From CAZRGV01 sp964599655 (lineage in GTDB: Bacteria > Planctomycetota > Planctomycetia > Isosphaerales > Isosphaeraceae), in contig CAZRGV010000018.1 of NCBI GenBank assembly GCA_964599655.1, positions 1 to 62,624 of the forward strand: a DNA stretch of 62,624 nt. The letters are read 5' to 3'. Below are positions 36,684 to 45,642 of this stretch, piece by piece; positions within the stretch are counted from its first letter, which is position 1; each line of letters begins with the position of its first letter. The notes beneath the pieces were generated by a model, which saw only the letters and a list, made by a program, of their open reading frames with translations, was not told where the DNA came from and did no database searches. Position numbers and translations under genes: made by a program.

Positions 36684-38585
36684 TTAGCTGATCCACCTGC
36701 GCTGGTAGAGGAACCACTCCGCCGCCGCGAGCAGCCAGGCCAGCGCGATCAGGTAATACCAGACCGGCCGGGCGCCGAACCCCCCGCCAAATCCCGCGCG
36801 GGCCGTTCGCCATCCTTCCGGAGGGCGAAGGTCCGTCTCCCGGCGGCTCGACACGTTACAAGCGACCTCCGCCACCGGCGCCGCGACCTCATCCGACCTC
36901 GCCTCCGCCCGCAACGTCTCGACGTCTGCCTTCCGCACGACCTGCCAGATTCCTCGACGGTCGAGCGGGCCGATGGCCGCGCGATTCGCCCCGCTCGGCA
37001 GCGGCAAGATCCGACCGTCGGGCGTTCGCAACACAAGATCGTCCCGAGCCGGAAGTCCCACCTCCGCCAGCCCCCCCGCGCTCACGGCCTCGCGAAGTTC
37101 CCCCTTCTGCCCGGCGAAGTCGGCCATCGCATTCGTCATCAGGATCGGAAACGCCGTCAGGAACGGCAGGTCGCTCTTGTCAAGGTTGACCGTCAGCACG
37201 AGCACCTTTCCCTCGGGCCGGTCGAATTCCAGGTACAGCGGCTCCTCGGTCAAGGCCGACGCCAGCACGTTCACCCTGACTCCTTCTTTGGGAGTGAGTG
37301 CGCGGGCCTCGGCCATGGTCAGGTTTTCCAGCTTCACGTGCGGCATCAAGGGTGAGTTCGAATCCTGCTGGAGCACGATCGGGTTCGCCAGCGGCTCGCC
37401 GAGACTCCAGAGATCGGTCCCTGTTTGCGGGTCGATCACCAGGACGGGCCCCGACGGTAGATGCTCGGGCACCGTCCGGTGGAACACCGTCACGCCCCCT
37501 TTGGGGAATTCCCTGGGAACCTCCGTTGTCGTACTTAACGCGACCAGCGGGATCGCCTCGAACACTCGGCGCAGGAACCAGTTGCCGGGCGTGACGAGCG
37601 TGACCGGCCTCGACTCGCGACGCGGGAGAAGCGCCACTGCCTCGTTGTCAGCGGAAAGGGCGTCGGCCAGCGGTTCGGCCTTCTCGCCCTGGCTCAACCG
37701 GGCGGAGAGCACGCCCCCCTCGGCCGACGTCTTTTCGAAGGTCTGGCTCCAGCGCTGGCCCGGTTCGAGCTTCAACGGAACGACATCCACCACATCCTCA
37801 TTCAGGTCGATTTCCAGCCGGCAACTCGTCGCCTTGTCCGAGGCGTTGACCACCTCCGCCAGGATTTCAAACCCGATCGGATCGAGCAGGCTCCGACGAA
37901 CCTGAAACTGCGTGATCCCGACGTTCCCTGTCTTCGTTCCGAACCCGACCAGCGTGACATCGTCCGCGCGGGCCAGGATGTCCACTCCCTCGAAGCCGCC
38001 GTCGGTCAGCACGATCACCCGACGATGGGCCGTCTTGTCCGCCAGGAGCCGGCGCGCCAGCGACACCGCGTCAACCACCTTGGTCGGACCATCCGTCGGC
38101 GGCGTCGCCTCGATCGCCTCGCGAAGCGTCGTCTGGTGATCCGTCAAGCCGCAACGCACCTGCGGCTCGGTTCCGGCGGCCACGATAGCCATCTCATCGT
38201 TGTATCGTAATCCGTCGATGATCCGTCGCGCCTCCGCCTTCGCCTGGTCCAGTCGCGTGCCGTGGGTTCCCTCGTCCCTCGCGTTCATGCTGGCCGAGTT
38301 ATCGACGACCAGCACGATCCGTCGCGCCCCTTGCGCTTCCCATCGAAAAAACGGCTCGGTCAGGGCGAAGACCAGAAGCGACAGCATCGCCATCTGGACC
38401 AGCAGCGAAAGCAGGTGCCGCAAATGCTCCCAGATCGACCTCGGCTGCTTCTGCTCGAAGATTTGCTGCCAGAACAGGATCGTCGACACCGGCACGCGTC
38501 GAAGCCGGATCTTCAGGATGTAGAACAGGACGATCGGCAAGGCCAAGGCGAACCAGAGCAAGGCCGACGGATTCAGCAAACTCAT
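36684..38585 (-). CDS. BatA-like membrane protein with von Willebrand factor A domain
   Basis: 633 residues. It begins with the BatA N-terminal domain (LNPSALLWFALALPIVLFYI ... RRVPVSTILFW), a second TM (LLSLLVQMAMLSLLVFALTEP), then a VWA domain with MIDAS VVDNSASMN and VIVLTDGGFEG. A beta-rich middle and a C-terminal TM helix near the end (PVWYYLIALAWLLAAAEWFL) complete it. BatA/BatB proteins work with MoxR ATPases and DUF58 proteins in membrane-associated stress or metal-insertion assemblies. Stop and next start are one base apart. The gene is 60 bp behind the DUF6882 gene. Confidence 0.9.
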   Translation of the reverse strand: MSLLNPSALLWFALALPIVLFYILKIRLRRVPVSTILFWQQIFEQKQPRSIWEHLRHLLSLLVQMAMLSLLVFALTEPFFRWEAQGARRIVLVVDNSASMNARDEGTHGTRLDQAKAEARRIIDGLRYNDEMAIVAAGTEPQVRCGLTDHQTTLREAIEATPPTDGPTKVVDAVSLARRLLADKTAHRRVIVLTDGGFEGVDILARADDVTLVGFGTKTGNVGITQFQVRRSLLDPIGFEILAEVVNASDKATSCRLEIDLNEDVVDVVPLKLEPGQRWSQTFEKTSAEGGVLSARLSQGEKAEPLADALSADNEAVALLPRRESRPVTLVTPGNWFLRRVFEAIPLVALSTTTEVPREFPKGGVTVFHRTVPEHLPSGPVLVIDPQTGTDLWSLGEPLANPIVLQQDSNSPLMPHVKLENLTMAEARALTPKEGVRVNVLASALTEEPLYLEFDRPEGKVLVLTVNLDKSDLPFLTAFPILMTNAMADFAGQKGELREAVSAGGLAEVGLPARDDLVLRTPDGRILPLPSGANRAAIGPLDRRGIWQVVRKADVETLRAEARSDEVAAPVAEVACNVSSRRETDLRPPEGWRTARAGFGGGFGARPVWYYLIALAWLLAAAEWFLYQRRWIS

Positions 38586-38645
38586 CGTTTCCCCTTCTTC
38601 GAGAGGACCGGCCGGGCCGCACTCCCTCGGACCTGACGATCGCGA

Positions 38646-39332
38646 TCACTCCGCCGAAAGTCGTGCCAACCGCCCGTTCGCGTCGAACTCGGCCGCGAGC
38701 CGCCCTTGCGAGGACTGTCCCACCAGTCCCGCTGGCGTCGACTCGATCGTGTAGCCATTGGCGGTCAGGTAACTCGTCAACGCCCGGCGATGATCCACCT
38801 GGAACTGCTCGATCACGTCGAGAAACAGAGCGGCGAGCGACAAGGGATCACGGTTCGCGGGCACTTCGAGTTCTTCGGACCGAAGCAGCACAAACACCGC
38901 GCCCCGCTCGTAGGGCGCTCGATAATACGCATCGGCCCGCAGCAAACCGCTCGAAACCAGGGCCAGCCGGTGCGCTCCTCCCTCGCCCAGGACCGAAAGA
39001 TCGAACGTCGGCGTGATGAACTCCGCGATCCCCTCCGTCTCGCCGAACCGCCGAAGGATCTGCGAGGCATGCGTCAACCACTCGGGCAGTTGGCTCTCGG
39101 TGTTCGCCCACGACCAGAGCCATGTGTTCGAGACCTCCGACTCCGACCCGAGCACCTGCAAGGGGAATTCCACGCCGATCGAGGAAAGTGTTGAGCCCCC
39201 CTGGAACTGAATCAACCCGAGTTCCGTGTCAAGGTGCCAGTTGTCCGCGTCCCCCACCAGCGCGAGCAATCGGCATTGCTTCTCGAGCGAGGTCGCGACG
39301 TGGTCGGCGAACAGGTCATCGAAGCGGCTCAT
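38646..39332 (-). CDS. DUF6882-like protein
   Basis: 228 residues, soluble, no signal peptide; the start at 39332 (MSRFDDLFADHVATSLEKQ) was taken as the first good Met near the upstream stop. The central EFPLQVLGSESEVSNTWLWS and SWANTESQLPEWLTHAS segments match the DUF6882 pattern (a strand, then WxWAWAN followed by a helix). Function unknown. Insertion of this gene between DUF58 and the BatA-like gene is worth noting, since it is not an obvious member of the MoxR system; the short gaps on both sides (49 and 60 bp) imply co-transcription. Confidence 0.7.
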   Translation of the reverse strand: MSRFDDLFADHVATSLEKQCRLLALVGDADNWHLDTELGLIQFQGGSTLSSIGVEFPLQVLGSESEVSNTWLWSWANTESQLPEWLTHASQILRRFGETEGIAEFITPTFDLSVLGEGGAHRLALVSSGLLRADAYYRAPYERGAVFVLLRSEELEVPANRDPLSLAALFLDVIEQFQVDHRRALTSYLTANGYTIESTPAGLVGQSSQGRLAAEFDANGRLARLSAE

Positions 39333-39381
39333 CGCAAGATCCTCTCCGGATCGCCGAGCTCCGGCCAACGGCCGGTCTGGC

Positions 39382-40267
39382 TCAGGCCACGGCCCCCGAG
39401 GTCCGCATCATCTTGAGGATCAACTCATCGAACGGAATCTCGGTCGTGCTCCGCGTGCAGCCGAGACCATAGTGGTTGCAGTAGCGCTGAATCGACTCCT
39501 GAAACCGGTCGAAGATTTGCCGGTACTGCCGCAGGTTTCGCTCGGTGACCGTCACCTTTTGCACCGCTCCGGTCTCGACGTCGAACAGCTCGACGTCGCC
39601 GAGCATCTTCGGTTCGGCCTCCTGGCGGTCGTAAACTTGCACAATGTGCGGCTCGTAACGATGATGCCGCAGCGCGTCCAATCCTCGCTCGAAACCGCTG
39701 GGATCGAACAGATCGCTGATCACGACCGCCAGTCCCCGACGCTGCGACCGATGCACGAACCCGCTGACCGCTCGGTCCAGGTTCGTCACGGTCCCCTGCG
39801 GTCTCAACCCCTCACAACGAGAGAATCCGCGCCTTGCCTCGCGTCAGGGGATAATCGGCCACGATTTCTCCCGCGAACGCCACCACCGCGATCCGGTCCA
39901 GATCCGCCAGCGCAATGTACCCCAGCGCCGCCGCAATCCGCCTCGCCAGGTCGAACTTCAACGGCTGGCCAAACCCCATACTCTTCGAACAGTCAAGAAG
40001 AATATAAACATGCAGATCTTCTTCTTCCTGGAACCGCTTGAGCAACAGCTCGTTGTGCCGGGCGTACAGGTTCCAGTCAAGGTAACGGAAGTCGTCGCCC
40101 GGCGTGTAATCCCGGTGATCGGCGAACTCGATGCCTCCGCCAAGCTGCATGGTCCGTCGCTGCGCCAGGATCTGGCCCCGAAAGACTCGCTTGGAAACCA
40201 GCGAGAGGTACTCCAGTTTCTGGAGGAACTCCGAGTCGAACAGGGCCGTTTCTGTGACGGGCGGCAT
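39382..40267 (-). pseudogene. DUF58 domain protein, frameshifted as assembled
   Basis: The first 151 residues (from ATG 40267) contain the DUF58 core: GGGIEFADHRDYTPGDDFRY, LDWNLYARHNELLLKRFQ, and YILLDCSKSMGFG. They end at ILSL-stop (39812). The rest continues in another frame as EGLRPQGTVTNLDRAV ... GLAVVISDLFDP to 39382. DUF58 proteins normally read through here with ILSLL-x-x-LEGL, so about 11 bases appear to be missing. DUF58 proteins partner MoxR ATPases. The remaining genes of the operon look intact, so a sequencing or assembly error is at least as likely as a real null. Confidence 0.85.
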
Positions 40268-40317
40268 CGGGGCGTCGTCTCCTGTTCCGCGTGGAATCGT
40301 GTCTCACGAACGAATGC

Positions 40318-40746
40318 TTACTTGCCGGCTTTCGCCTTCGCCAGCAAAAGCTCCGCCTCCAGCACGTGGTATTGCGCATCATAGAGGTCGGCATGGGTCA
40401 ACTGCCCGGCCTCATGCTGGGCACGCGCTCGTTTTTCCAGTGCCTTGGCGGCTTGCCAGTAGTCCTCGATGGCCGCGATGAGTTCCGCCTTCGAGGCCCC
40501 TCGCTCCCGCTCGGCATCGACAATTCGTCGCGACCAGTTCAAGTGCCTTGGATCGACCGGCGAGATCGTTCCGCTCCGAGACAACGCTCTCAAAACCTCA
40601 ATGGCCTGCTTGGCCACCCTGATCTGTTCCTTGGCGATCTCGGCCGGAGACCTCGTCGGCTCCTCCTCGGGAGCCGCCGGCGCCAGCGTCACAAGGGTAA
40701 GGAGAAGCCCAATCCACAAACCATGGCGATTGTCAGGACGAAACAT
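40318..40746 (-). CDS. Small exported helical protein in the moxR operon
   Basis: 142 residues with an N-terminal signal peptide (GLWIGLLLTLVTLAPAAP, cleavage near APA). The mature part is helical and charged: AKEQIRVAKQAIEVLRALS, AAIEDYWQAAKALEKRARAQ, and HVLEAELLLAKAKAG. It is reminiscent of the helical arms of outer-membrane efflux (TolC-like) proteins, but far too short to be one, and I do not assign a family. It lies between moxR (77 bp upstream) and DUF58 (50 bp downstream) on the same strand, so it is likely part of that system. Confidence 0.72.
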   Translation of the reverse strand: MFRPDNRHGLWIGLLLTLVTLAPAAPEEEPTRSPAEIAKEQIRVAKQAIEVLRALSRSGTISPVDPRHLNWSRRIVDAERERGASKAELIAAIEDYWQAAKALEKRARAQHEAGQLTHADLYDAQYHVLEAELLLAKAKAGK

Positions 40747-40823
40747 GGGTCGCTCCTTCCCGTGAGCTCAAGAGAGAGATTCCTCACCAAGACCGGAACG
40801 AATCGCCCCAGGATCTCGAGCGA

Positions 40824-41834
40824 TCAGACCGCCATCGCCGGGGCTTCGATTTCGTGGAGGATGTTCTCGATGATATCGTCGGTACGGATGTGCTCGGCCT
40901 GCCCCTCGAAGTTGAGGATCAGTCGGTGCCGCAGCGCGGGGAGAGCGACGGCCTGGATGTCCTCGCGCGAAACGTGGTAGCGATGGTCGAGGATCGCCCG
41001 GATCTTCGCCGCCAGGATGAGGGCCTGGGCGCCTCTCGGACTCGATCCGTATCGCACGTAACGCTTGGTCAGCTCCGACGCCTCGGCCTTTTCGGGGTGC
41101 GTGGCCAGAACGACCGCGATCCCGTACCGCCGCATCTCGTCGGCGATCGGAATCTGCCTCGCCAGGCTCGACATCTGAAGAATCCGCTCCCCGTCGAAGA
41201 TCGGCGAGGCATGCGGGTCGGTCGATTCGGTCGTCCGGTCGAGAATCCGCTCCATCTCCCCGGCGTCGGGAAAGCCGACCAGCAGCTTGTAGAAAAACCG
41301 GTCGAGCTGCGCCTCGGGCAGGGGGTAAGTCCCTTCCATTTCCAGGGGGTTCTGCGTCGCCAGCACGAAGAACGGCCGGGGTAGCCGGTTCGTCCTGCCC
41401 GCGACCGTCACCGACTTCTCCTGCATCGCTTCGAGCAACGCCGATTGCGTCTTGGGCGTGGCCCGGTTGATCTCGTCGGCCAGCAGCAAGTTGGCGAAAA
41501 TCGGACCTTCCTGGAACTCGAACTTGCGATGCCCGTCGGGCGTCTCCAGCACGACGTTCGTGCCGATCAGATCGGCGGGCATCAGGTCGGGCGTGAATTG
41601 GATCCGCTGGAACTTCAGGTGAAGCGCCTCGGCCAGCGTGCGCACCAGAAGCGTCTTGCCCAGCCCCGGAACCCCTTCGAGAAGCACGTGGCCACCCGCG
41701 ATTAGCGCCGTGAGCGTTCCCTCGACGATCTCCTCGTGACCGACGATCACCTTGCCGATCTCTCGCCTCAGGGCCTCGAAATCAGCGCGAAAGGAATCGA
41801 GCTGGGCCTTCAGATCCTCGGGAGTGCTGCTCAT
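40824..41834 (-). CDS. MoxR family AAA+ ATPase
   Basis: 336 residues, first gene of the operon. Walker A GVPGLGKT, Walker B LLLADEINRA, sensor-1 VLATQNP, the MoxR signature QFTPDLMPADLIG and EFQEGPIFANLLLADEIN, and the sensor-2/arginine region with PEAQLDRFFYKLLVGFP are all present. MoxR ATPases act as chaperones on VWA-domain partners, here the two VWA proteins of the operon. The ATG at 41834 overlaps nothing upstream; an 855-bp region precedes it. The gene is complete and shows no odd features. Confidence 0.95.
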   Translation of the reverse strand: MSSTPEDLKAQLDSFRADFEALRREIGKVIVGHEEIVEGTLTALIAGGHVLLEGVPGLGKTLLVRTLAEALHLKFQRIQFTPDLMPADLIGTNVVLETPDGHRKFEFQEGPIFANLLLADEINRATPKTQSALLEAMQEKSVTVAGRTNRLPRPFFVLATQNPLEMEGTYPLPEAQLDRFFYKLLVGFPDAGEMERILDRTTESTDPHASPIFDGERILQMSSLARQIPIADEMRRYGIAVVLATHPEKAEASELTKRYVRYGSSPRGAQALILAAKIRAILDHRYHVSREDIQAVALPALRHRLILNFEGQAEHIRTDDIIENILHEIEAPAMAV

Positions 41835-42689
41835 CGAACTCGGCTCCTAGAGACGGTGTGCCGACCGTCCTCGCACCGATCGGAAAACGGCCGGTCGGGC
41901 CATTGAGAGGGCCTCGGCTGGCAAATGGAATTCGAACAAACCAGCCCCTCCGCCGGGCCGAGGCCCGACGAACGATCCGGCCGTGGAGAGAGCGCTGCCC
42001 TGCAAACTAACCCGAAACAATTCGGATCGCAAAGAAAAAAAACGTCGACGTAGCCGATTTCACCGATGGATCTCAGCGAAAGGCCCATGGCGTCAGACCG
42101 TACGCAAAGACATCCGTGTCGCGAACCCGCCGTCGCGGGTCAGGTCGGTCCCTGGACCGGCCTCCCGGATCCCTCTGATCGGGCGCCCGAGCTGATCGTG
42201 GGACTTCGAATCCCAGACCGAGAGCCCGGCGTCGGCCAAGGCCAACATGTACGATGTACGCTCCGCCCCGAAAACAAGAGGGGCTTCGGCCGATCCCGCT
42301 GACGGTGCCGGAGAGACCTCCACCGCCGCGGAAACCTGTCTGGGAAAAGCCGGGGCTGGCGAAGAGGGCGTTGGCTTCGTCGGGCTGGCGACGCCGGCAT
42401 CAGGCGACCGCCCGGCGATGCCGCTGCAAGAAGCGACAGGCAAAGCTGTCAGGACGCATGCGACTGTAGGATTAAGTACTCTGGAGAATCCGAAAATCTC
42501 GACGAGAAAACCATTCCACTCTAGCGTTCTCTCTCCGGTCTCGTTATTGTAACGCGTAACCTACCCTTGTTGAGTCGTGCGGCCGGGCCTCACCATCACC
42601 TGGTGACATCGTTCGGTTGTTGCATTGTTGTTGCGCACAACTTGATTTTGTCTGACCACTCCAACCTCAGAACCGGAGGGCTCTGCGCC
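41835..42689. other. Long gene-poor region upstream of moxR and the small lipoprotein
   Basis: 855 bases. On the minus strand, 42093-42443 translates to a segment (LSVWDSKSHDQLGRPIRG) faintly like WD40-type repeats of planctomycete kinases, preceded by VACVLTALPVASC that resembles a lipobox, but there is no acceptable start codon. It could be a gene remnant. The moxR and lipoprotein promoters must lie here; no clear boxes were seen. Confidence 0.4.
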
Positions 42690-42875
42690 ATGCAACGTTT
42701 CGGTTTTCTGGCTTCCTCTCTCATCCTCGCCGCAATCCTCTTCACCCTTGTGGGGTGTGGCGGAGGCAATGCGGTTGAGGAAGTCCAGACCTCTCCCGAG
42801 GCGAAGCAGGCCGACAACGTCGGCCAGCAGGCGATGCAAGACTATATGAAAAGCATGAAATCCAAGTCGAAGTAG
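42690..42875 (+). CDS. Small lipoprotein
   Basis: 61 residues from the ATG at 42690, preceded by GGAGG. Signal and lipobox: SLILAAILFTLVGC followed by GGGNAVEE, then a short polar tail ending KSMKSKSK. Planctomycetes often have such a tiny lipoprotein immediately before a DUF1559 gene; this one is 144 bp upstream of the DUF1559 protein at 43020. Function unknown; an outer-membrane anchored peptide is suggested by the lipobox only. Confidence 0.75.
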   Translation: MQRFGFLASSLILAAILFTLVGCGGGNAVEEVQTSPEAKQADNVGQQAMQDYMKSMKSKSK

Positions 42876-43019
42876 GTGGACCGCTCACGTCTCTTCTCTA
42901 GCAGAGATGTTGAACAAACGAACACACCGCGAGTCCCCGCTCGCACAGGGAACCGGCCGTCCCAGTTAATGCCGAGGTGAATGCCTCTGGAAATCTCTCT
43001 TGCTCTCAGGAGTTCCATC

Positions 43020-44072
43020 ATGCGACCGACTCGTCGCCGTGGCTTTACCCTGATCGAATTGCTCGTCGTCATCGCGATCATCGGCGTCCTAATCGCCCTG
43101 CTCCTCCCCGCCGTCCAGTCGGCCCGCGAGGCCGCTCGTCGTTCCCAGTGCGTCAACAACCTCAAGCAGATGGGGTTGGCGTTGCACAATTACCATTCCG
43201 CGGTCGGTACGTTCCCGATGGGCAACGCCCGTGCCTTCTCCGACCCAGGCGTGGTCACGGACTGGGGTACCTTCAGCGCCCATGCCATGTTGCTGCCCTA
43301 CCTGGAGCAAACCCAGATCTTCAACGCCGCCAACTTCGACTGGAACATCTGGTACAACACTGGCTCGCGGATCAATCTGACGGTCTGGAACATCAAGGCC
43401 ACCGTCTTCCTCTGCCCATCCGACCCCAACGCCGGCAAGGACCACCTCAACAGCTACCACGGGAACTTCGGAACCGGCACCGATCCCTGGGCCACGCGCA
43501 CCAACGGCGTCTTCGCCCCGCGATTCACCTCGTACGGCATCGCGGACATCACCGACGGTAGCTCCAACACCATCGCATTCGTCGAGGCTCTCACAGGCGA
43601 CTATCAAAACTTGCGCAAGAAATATCGCCAGATGGCGTCCGGCGTCCCCGGCGGCACCGTCAGTAACCAACCCTACTACCTCTTCGACGCCCGACAGAAC
43701 CTCTCCGCCGTCATGGGACAGGCCCAGGCCTGCATGCAACAGATCCAAACTTCACCCGGCAGTAACTCCAACCGCGGTTATCGCTGGCAGACCGGATCGC
43801 CGGGGCTGACCCTCACCAACATCATCTTGACCCCCAATTCGAGCCAGTATCCGTTCTCCTCCTGCCGGTGGGATTGCAGCTCCGGCTGCGGTACCGACTT
43901 CGGACACCTGCACGTCCCTTCGAGCTTGCATCCCGGCGGCGTCAACGTCTGCTTCGGCGATGGCTCGATCCGCTTCGTGAAAGACTCCGTCGCTCGGTTC
44001 CCGAGACGGCGAGGAAGTGATCTCCTCGAGCAGCTACTAACCAAGCCCGACCCACTTGCCGCGCTGGTGTGA
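43020..44072 (+). CDS. Pilin-like DUF1559 protein with a C-terminal frameshift
   Basis: About 350 residues. The ATG at 43020 (preceded by AGGAG) opens the classical prepilin leader RRRGFTLIELLVVIAIIGVL (cleavage before Phe of GFTLIE), then QSAREAARRSQCVNNLKQMG, HNYHSAVGTFPMGN, LLPYLEQTQIFN and the DUF1559 core GIADITDGSSNTIAFVEA and GGVNVCFGDGSIRFVKDSV. The current frame ends in an atypical FPRRRGSDLLEQLL tail. One frame over, TCGCTCGGTTCC... reads SLGSRDGEEVISSSSY-stop (43991-44041), the normal DUF1559 ending. About 20 bases appear lost near 43985-43992. Type II/IV pilin-like pseudopilin processing is expected; role unknown. Confidence 0.9.
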   Translation: MRPTRRRGFTLIELLVVIAIIGVLIALLLPAVQSAREAARRSQCVNNLKQMGLALHNYHSAVGTFPMGNARAFSDPGVVTDWGTFSAHAMLLPYLEQTQIFNAANFDWNIWYNTGSRINLTVWNIKATVFLCPSDPNAGKDHLNSYHGNFGTGTDPWATRTNGVFAPRFTSYGIADITDGSSNTIAFVEALTGDYQNLRKKYRQMASGVPGGTVSNQPYYLFDARQNLSAVMGQAQACMQQIQTSPGSNSNRGYRWQTGSPGLTLTNIILTPNSSQYPFSSCRWDCSSGCGTDFGHLHVPSSLHPGGVNVCFGDGSIRFVKDSVARFPRRRGSDLLEQLLTKPDPLAALV

Positions 44073-44640
44073 CTCACGCCTTGAGAGCCACGCTGGGCAA
44101 GAGCAACCCGATTCCGTTCCCTTGGAAAACCGCCTCTTTGGGTGACTGGGGTCTCGGCACGAGACTCCAGTCTGAGGCCGTTCCACCGGAGTCTCGTGCC
44201 GAGGCCCCAGCCACTCGCCGTGATTCCGACACGGATCCAACCCTTTTTTGGTGCGTCGCCCAATCGCCGGTCGTCGAGGACCTGATCGAACGCGACGACC
44301 TCGCTCGCGGGCAACTTGAGGAACCCGGCCTCCTGCTCGTGGGCAACGAGGGCGGCCGGGTTCTGATCTTCCCTGGCTCCCTGGACGGGAACGATGTCGC
44401 GTTCGCTCGCCGTGGACCCTAACCCCGCGACGATGTGGACTCGCGTTCGAACACGAGCCGAATCGATGCACACAACGCCGGAAAATCGGCCAGTTTGAGA
44501 AATCGGACAAAAAAACCCGAATTCCGATCGCCAAAATCCGGATGGTATTGGATAGAGAGACCTCGCCGCGAGGAATGCTTCCGGGCGACGTCGCCGGCAA
44601 CGCGGTATGGTCTCGACATGCGATACCACCGGAATAACTG
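44073..44640. other. Gene-poor stretch with a 27-bp inverted repeat
   Basis: 568 bases after the DUF1559 gene. It holds a large hairpin (44142-44214, separate entry). A plus-strand open stretch of about 200 bases (to 44422) reads GQLEEPGLLLVGNEGGRVLI-like but has no credible start and no recognised family. No other gene is supported. Confidence 0.45.
44142..44214. repeat. Near-perfect 27-bp inverted repeat
   Basis: Arms 44142-44168 and 44188-44214 are reverse complements at 25 of 27 positions, with a 19-nt spacer; both mismatches are compensable by G-U pairs. The core is CTCGGCACGAGACTCC / GGAGTCTCGTGCCGAG. No U-tract follows, so a REP/MITE-like intergenic element is more likely than a simple terminator. 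Only one copy was noticed in this window. Confidence 0.8.
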
Positions 44641-45642
44641 ATGCAAACGCAACTTTGTACCGAAGAGAACGGTTCGACCCTCGCGACCGCGACACCGACG
44701 ACCGACTCCGCCACCGAACAACCGACGATTCCCTCGCTCATCGAGGCTGCTGAACGCCGGACCGAGGAGTGGTTTTCCATCTTCGACCCGAGCAACACCT
44801 TCGAATTCTGGATGCTCGGCCAGCTCGCGATGGCGACGGTCCGGCTCGACGCCGACGCCCAGATCGACGACGCGCTACGGAAGATCCGGTCGCTCGTGGC
44901 CACCCACCTCTGGGACGACGAACGGCGAATCGCCGCCGAGTACCTCGGCGAGAAAATCCACCTTCACCCCGCGCGCATCGCTCGCCAGCTTCGACGCACC
45001 CGGCAGGGTTGCCAGTACCTCATCGAGCACTGGCGGTACCTCGACGATTACCTGAACGATCGTGGCGTCTGGGACGAGAAACGGCGCAGCCGGGCCCTCG
45101 ACCTGCTCGGCGTTCCGCTCGAAGGACGCGACAATCCCGCGAAGCTGCCCACGAACGCCAGTCTCGACGACCTCAAGGCCCTCGTTCGCAACGAGATCGC
45201 CCGCCTCCAGCGGCTCGAATCCGGCCCGCTCGCCATGATCGACGCCCGAGAACGCGCCGAGGCCATCGCCGGTCGCGGACCCGACTCCAGCCCCGAGGCC
45301 CGCCTCCAGCGCCGAGACGAGGCCGCCCACCGCCGAGCCCTCACCTGGACCCGCGCCCAGCTTGGATCGGTTCGCGACCAGACCCCGGCCAGTCCCCGGC
45401 CCTCGGCCGCCTCTCGCGTGAAACCGCCCATGCCGCCTCCGCCCCCTCGTCCGGAACCGATCGTCGAACCCGTCGACCTCCCGATTTCCGCCACCTCGCT
45501 CGCCGAATCCGGCATCCTCGAAGAACTCGGCGCGAAACTGCCGACCTTGCAGAAGCTGAGCCGCCGGGCCCGTCGCGCCCTGGAGAAGCGCCGCAAAGAG
45601 AAAGAACGACAACGATCAAGGCAAGCCGCCACCCGCGCCTGA
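44641..45642 (+). CDS. Conserved hypothetical protein with Pro-rich linker
   Basis: 333 residues, soluble, no signal. The N-terminal 150 residues are helical and Trp-rich (FEFWMLGQLAMATVRLD, ATHLWDDERRIAAEYLGEKI, RTRQGCQYLIEHWRYLDDYL), followed by a helical segment (ASLDDLKALVRNEIARLQ), a Pro-rich linker (KPPMPPPPPRPEP) and a basic C-terminal helix (RRARRALEKRRKEKERQRSR). I do not recognise a named family, although similar proteins seem to recur in planctomycete genomes. The basic tail suggests nucleic-acid or membrane-surface contact; that is inference. Isolated from neighbours by 380 bp. Confidence 0.7.
   Translation: MQTQLCTEENGSTLATATPTTDSATEQPTIPSLIEAAERRTEEWFSIFDPSNTFEFWMLGQLAMATVRLDADAQIDDALRKIRSLVATHLWDDERRIAAEYLGEKIHLHPARIARQLRRTRQGCQYLIEHWRYLDDYLNDRGVWDEKRRSRALDLLGVPLEGRDNPAKLPTNASLDDLKALVRNEIARLQRLESGPLAMIDARERAEAIAGRGPDSSPEARLQRRDEAAHRRALTWTRAQLGSVRDQTPASPRPSAASRVKPPMPPPPPRPEPIVEPVDLPISATSLAESGILEELGAKLPTLQKLSRRARRALEKRRKEKERQRSRQAATRA

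Noticed and set aside
39382..40267. Programmed ribosomal frameshift in DUF58
   Set aside because: No slippery heptamer or downstream structure at the join, and conserved residues are missing, which points to a deletion rather than recoding.
42093..42443. Minus-strand frame with a WD40-like string and an upstream lipobox-like segment
   Set aside because: No ATG/GTG start in a sensible place and no repeat of the WD40 pattern; possibly a remnant but not supportable as a gene.
44069..44422. Plus-strand ORF covering the 27-bp inverted repeat
   Set aside because: Its start lies within the previous gene's end and half of it is the palindrome; unlikely to be coding.
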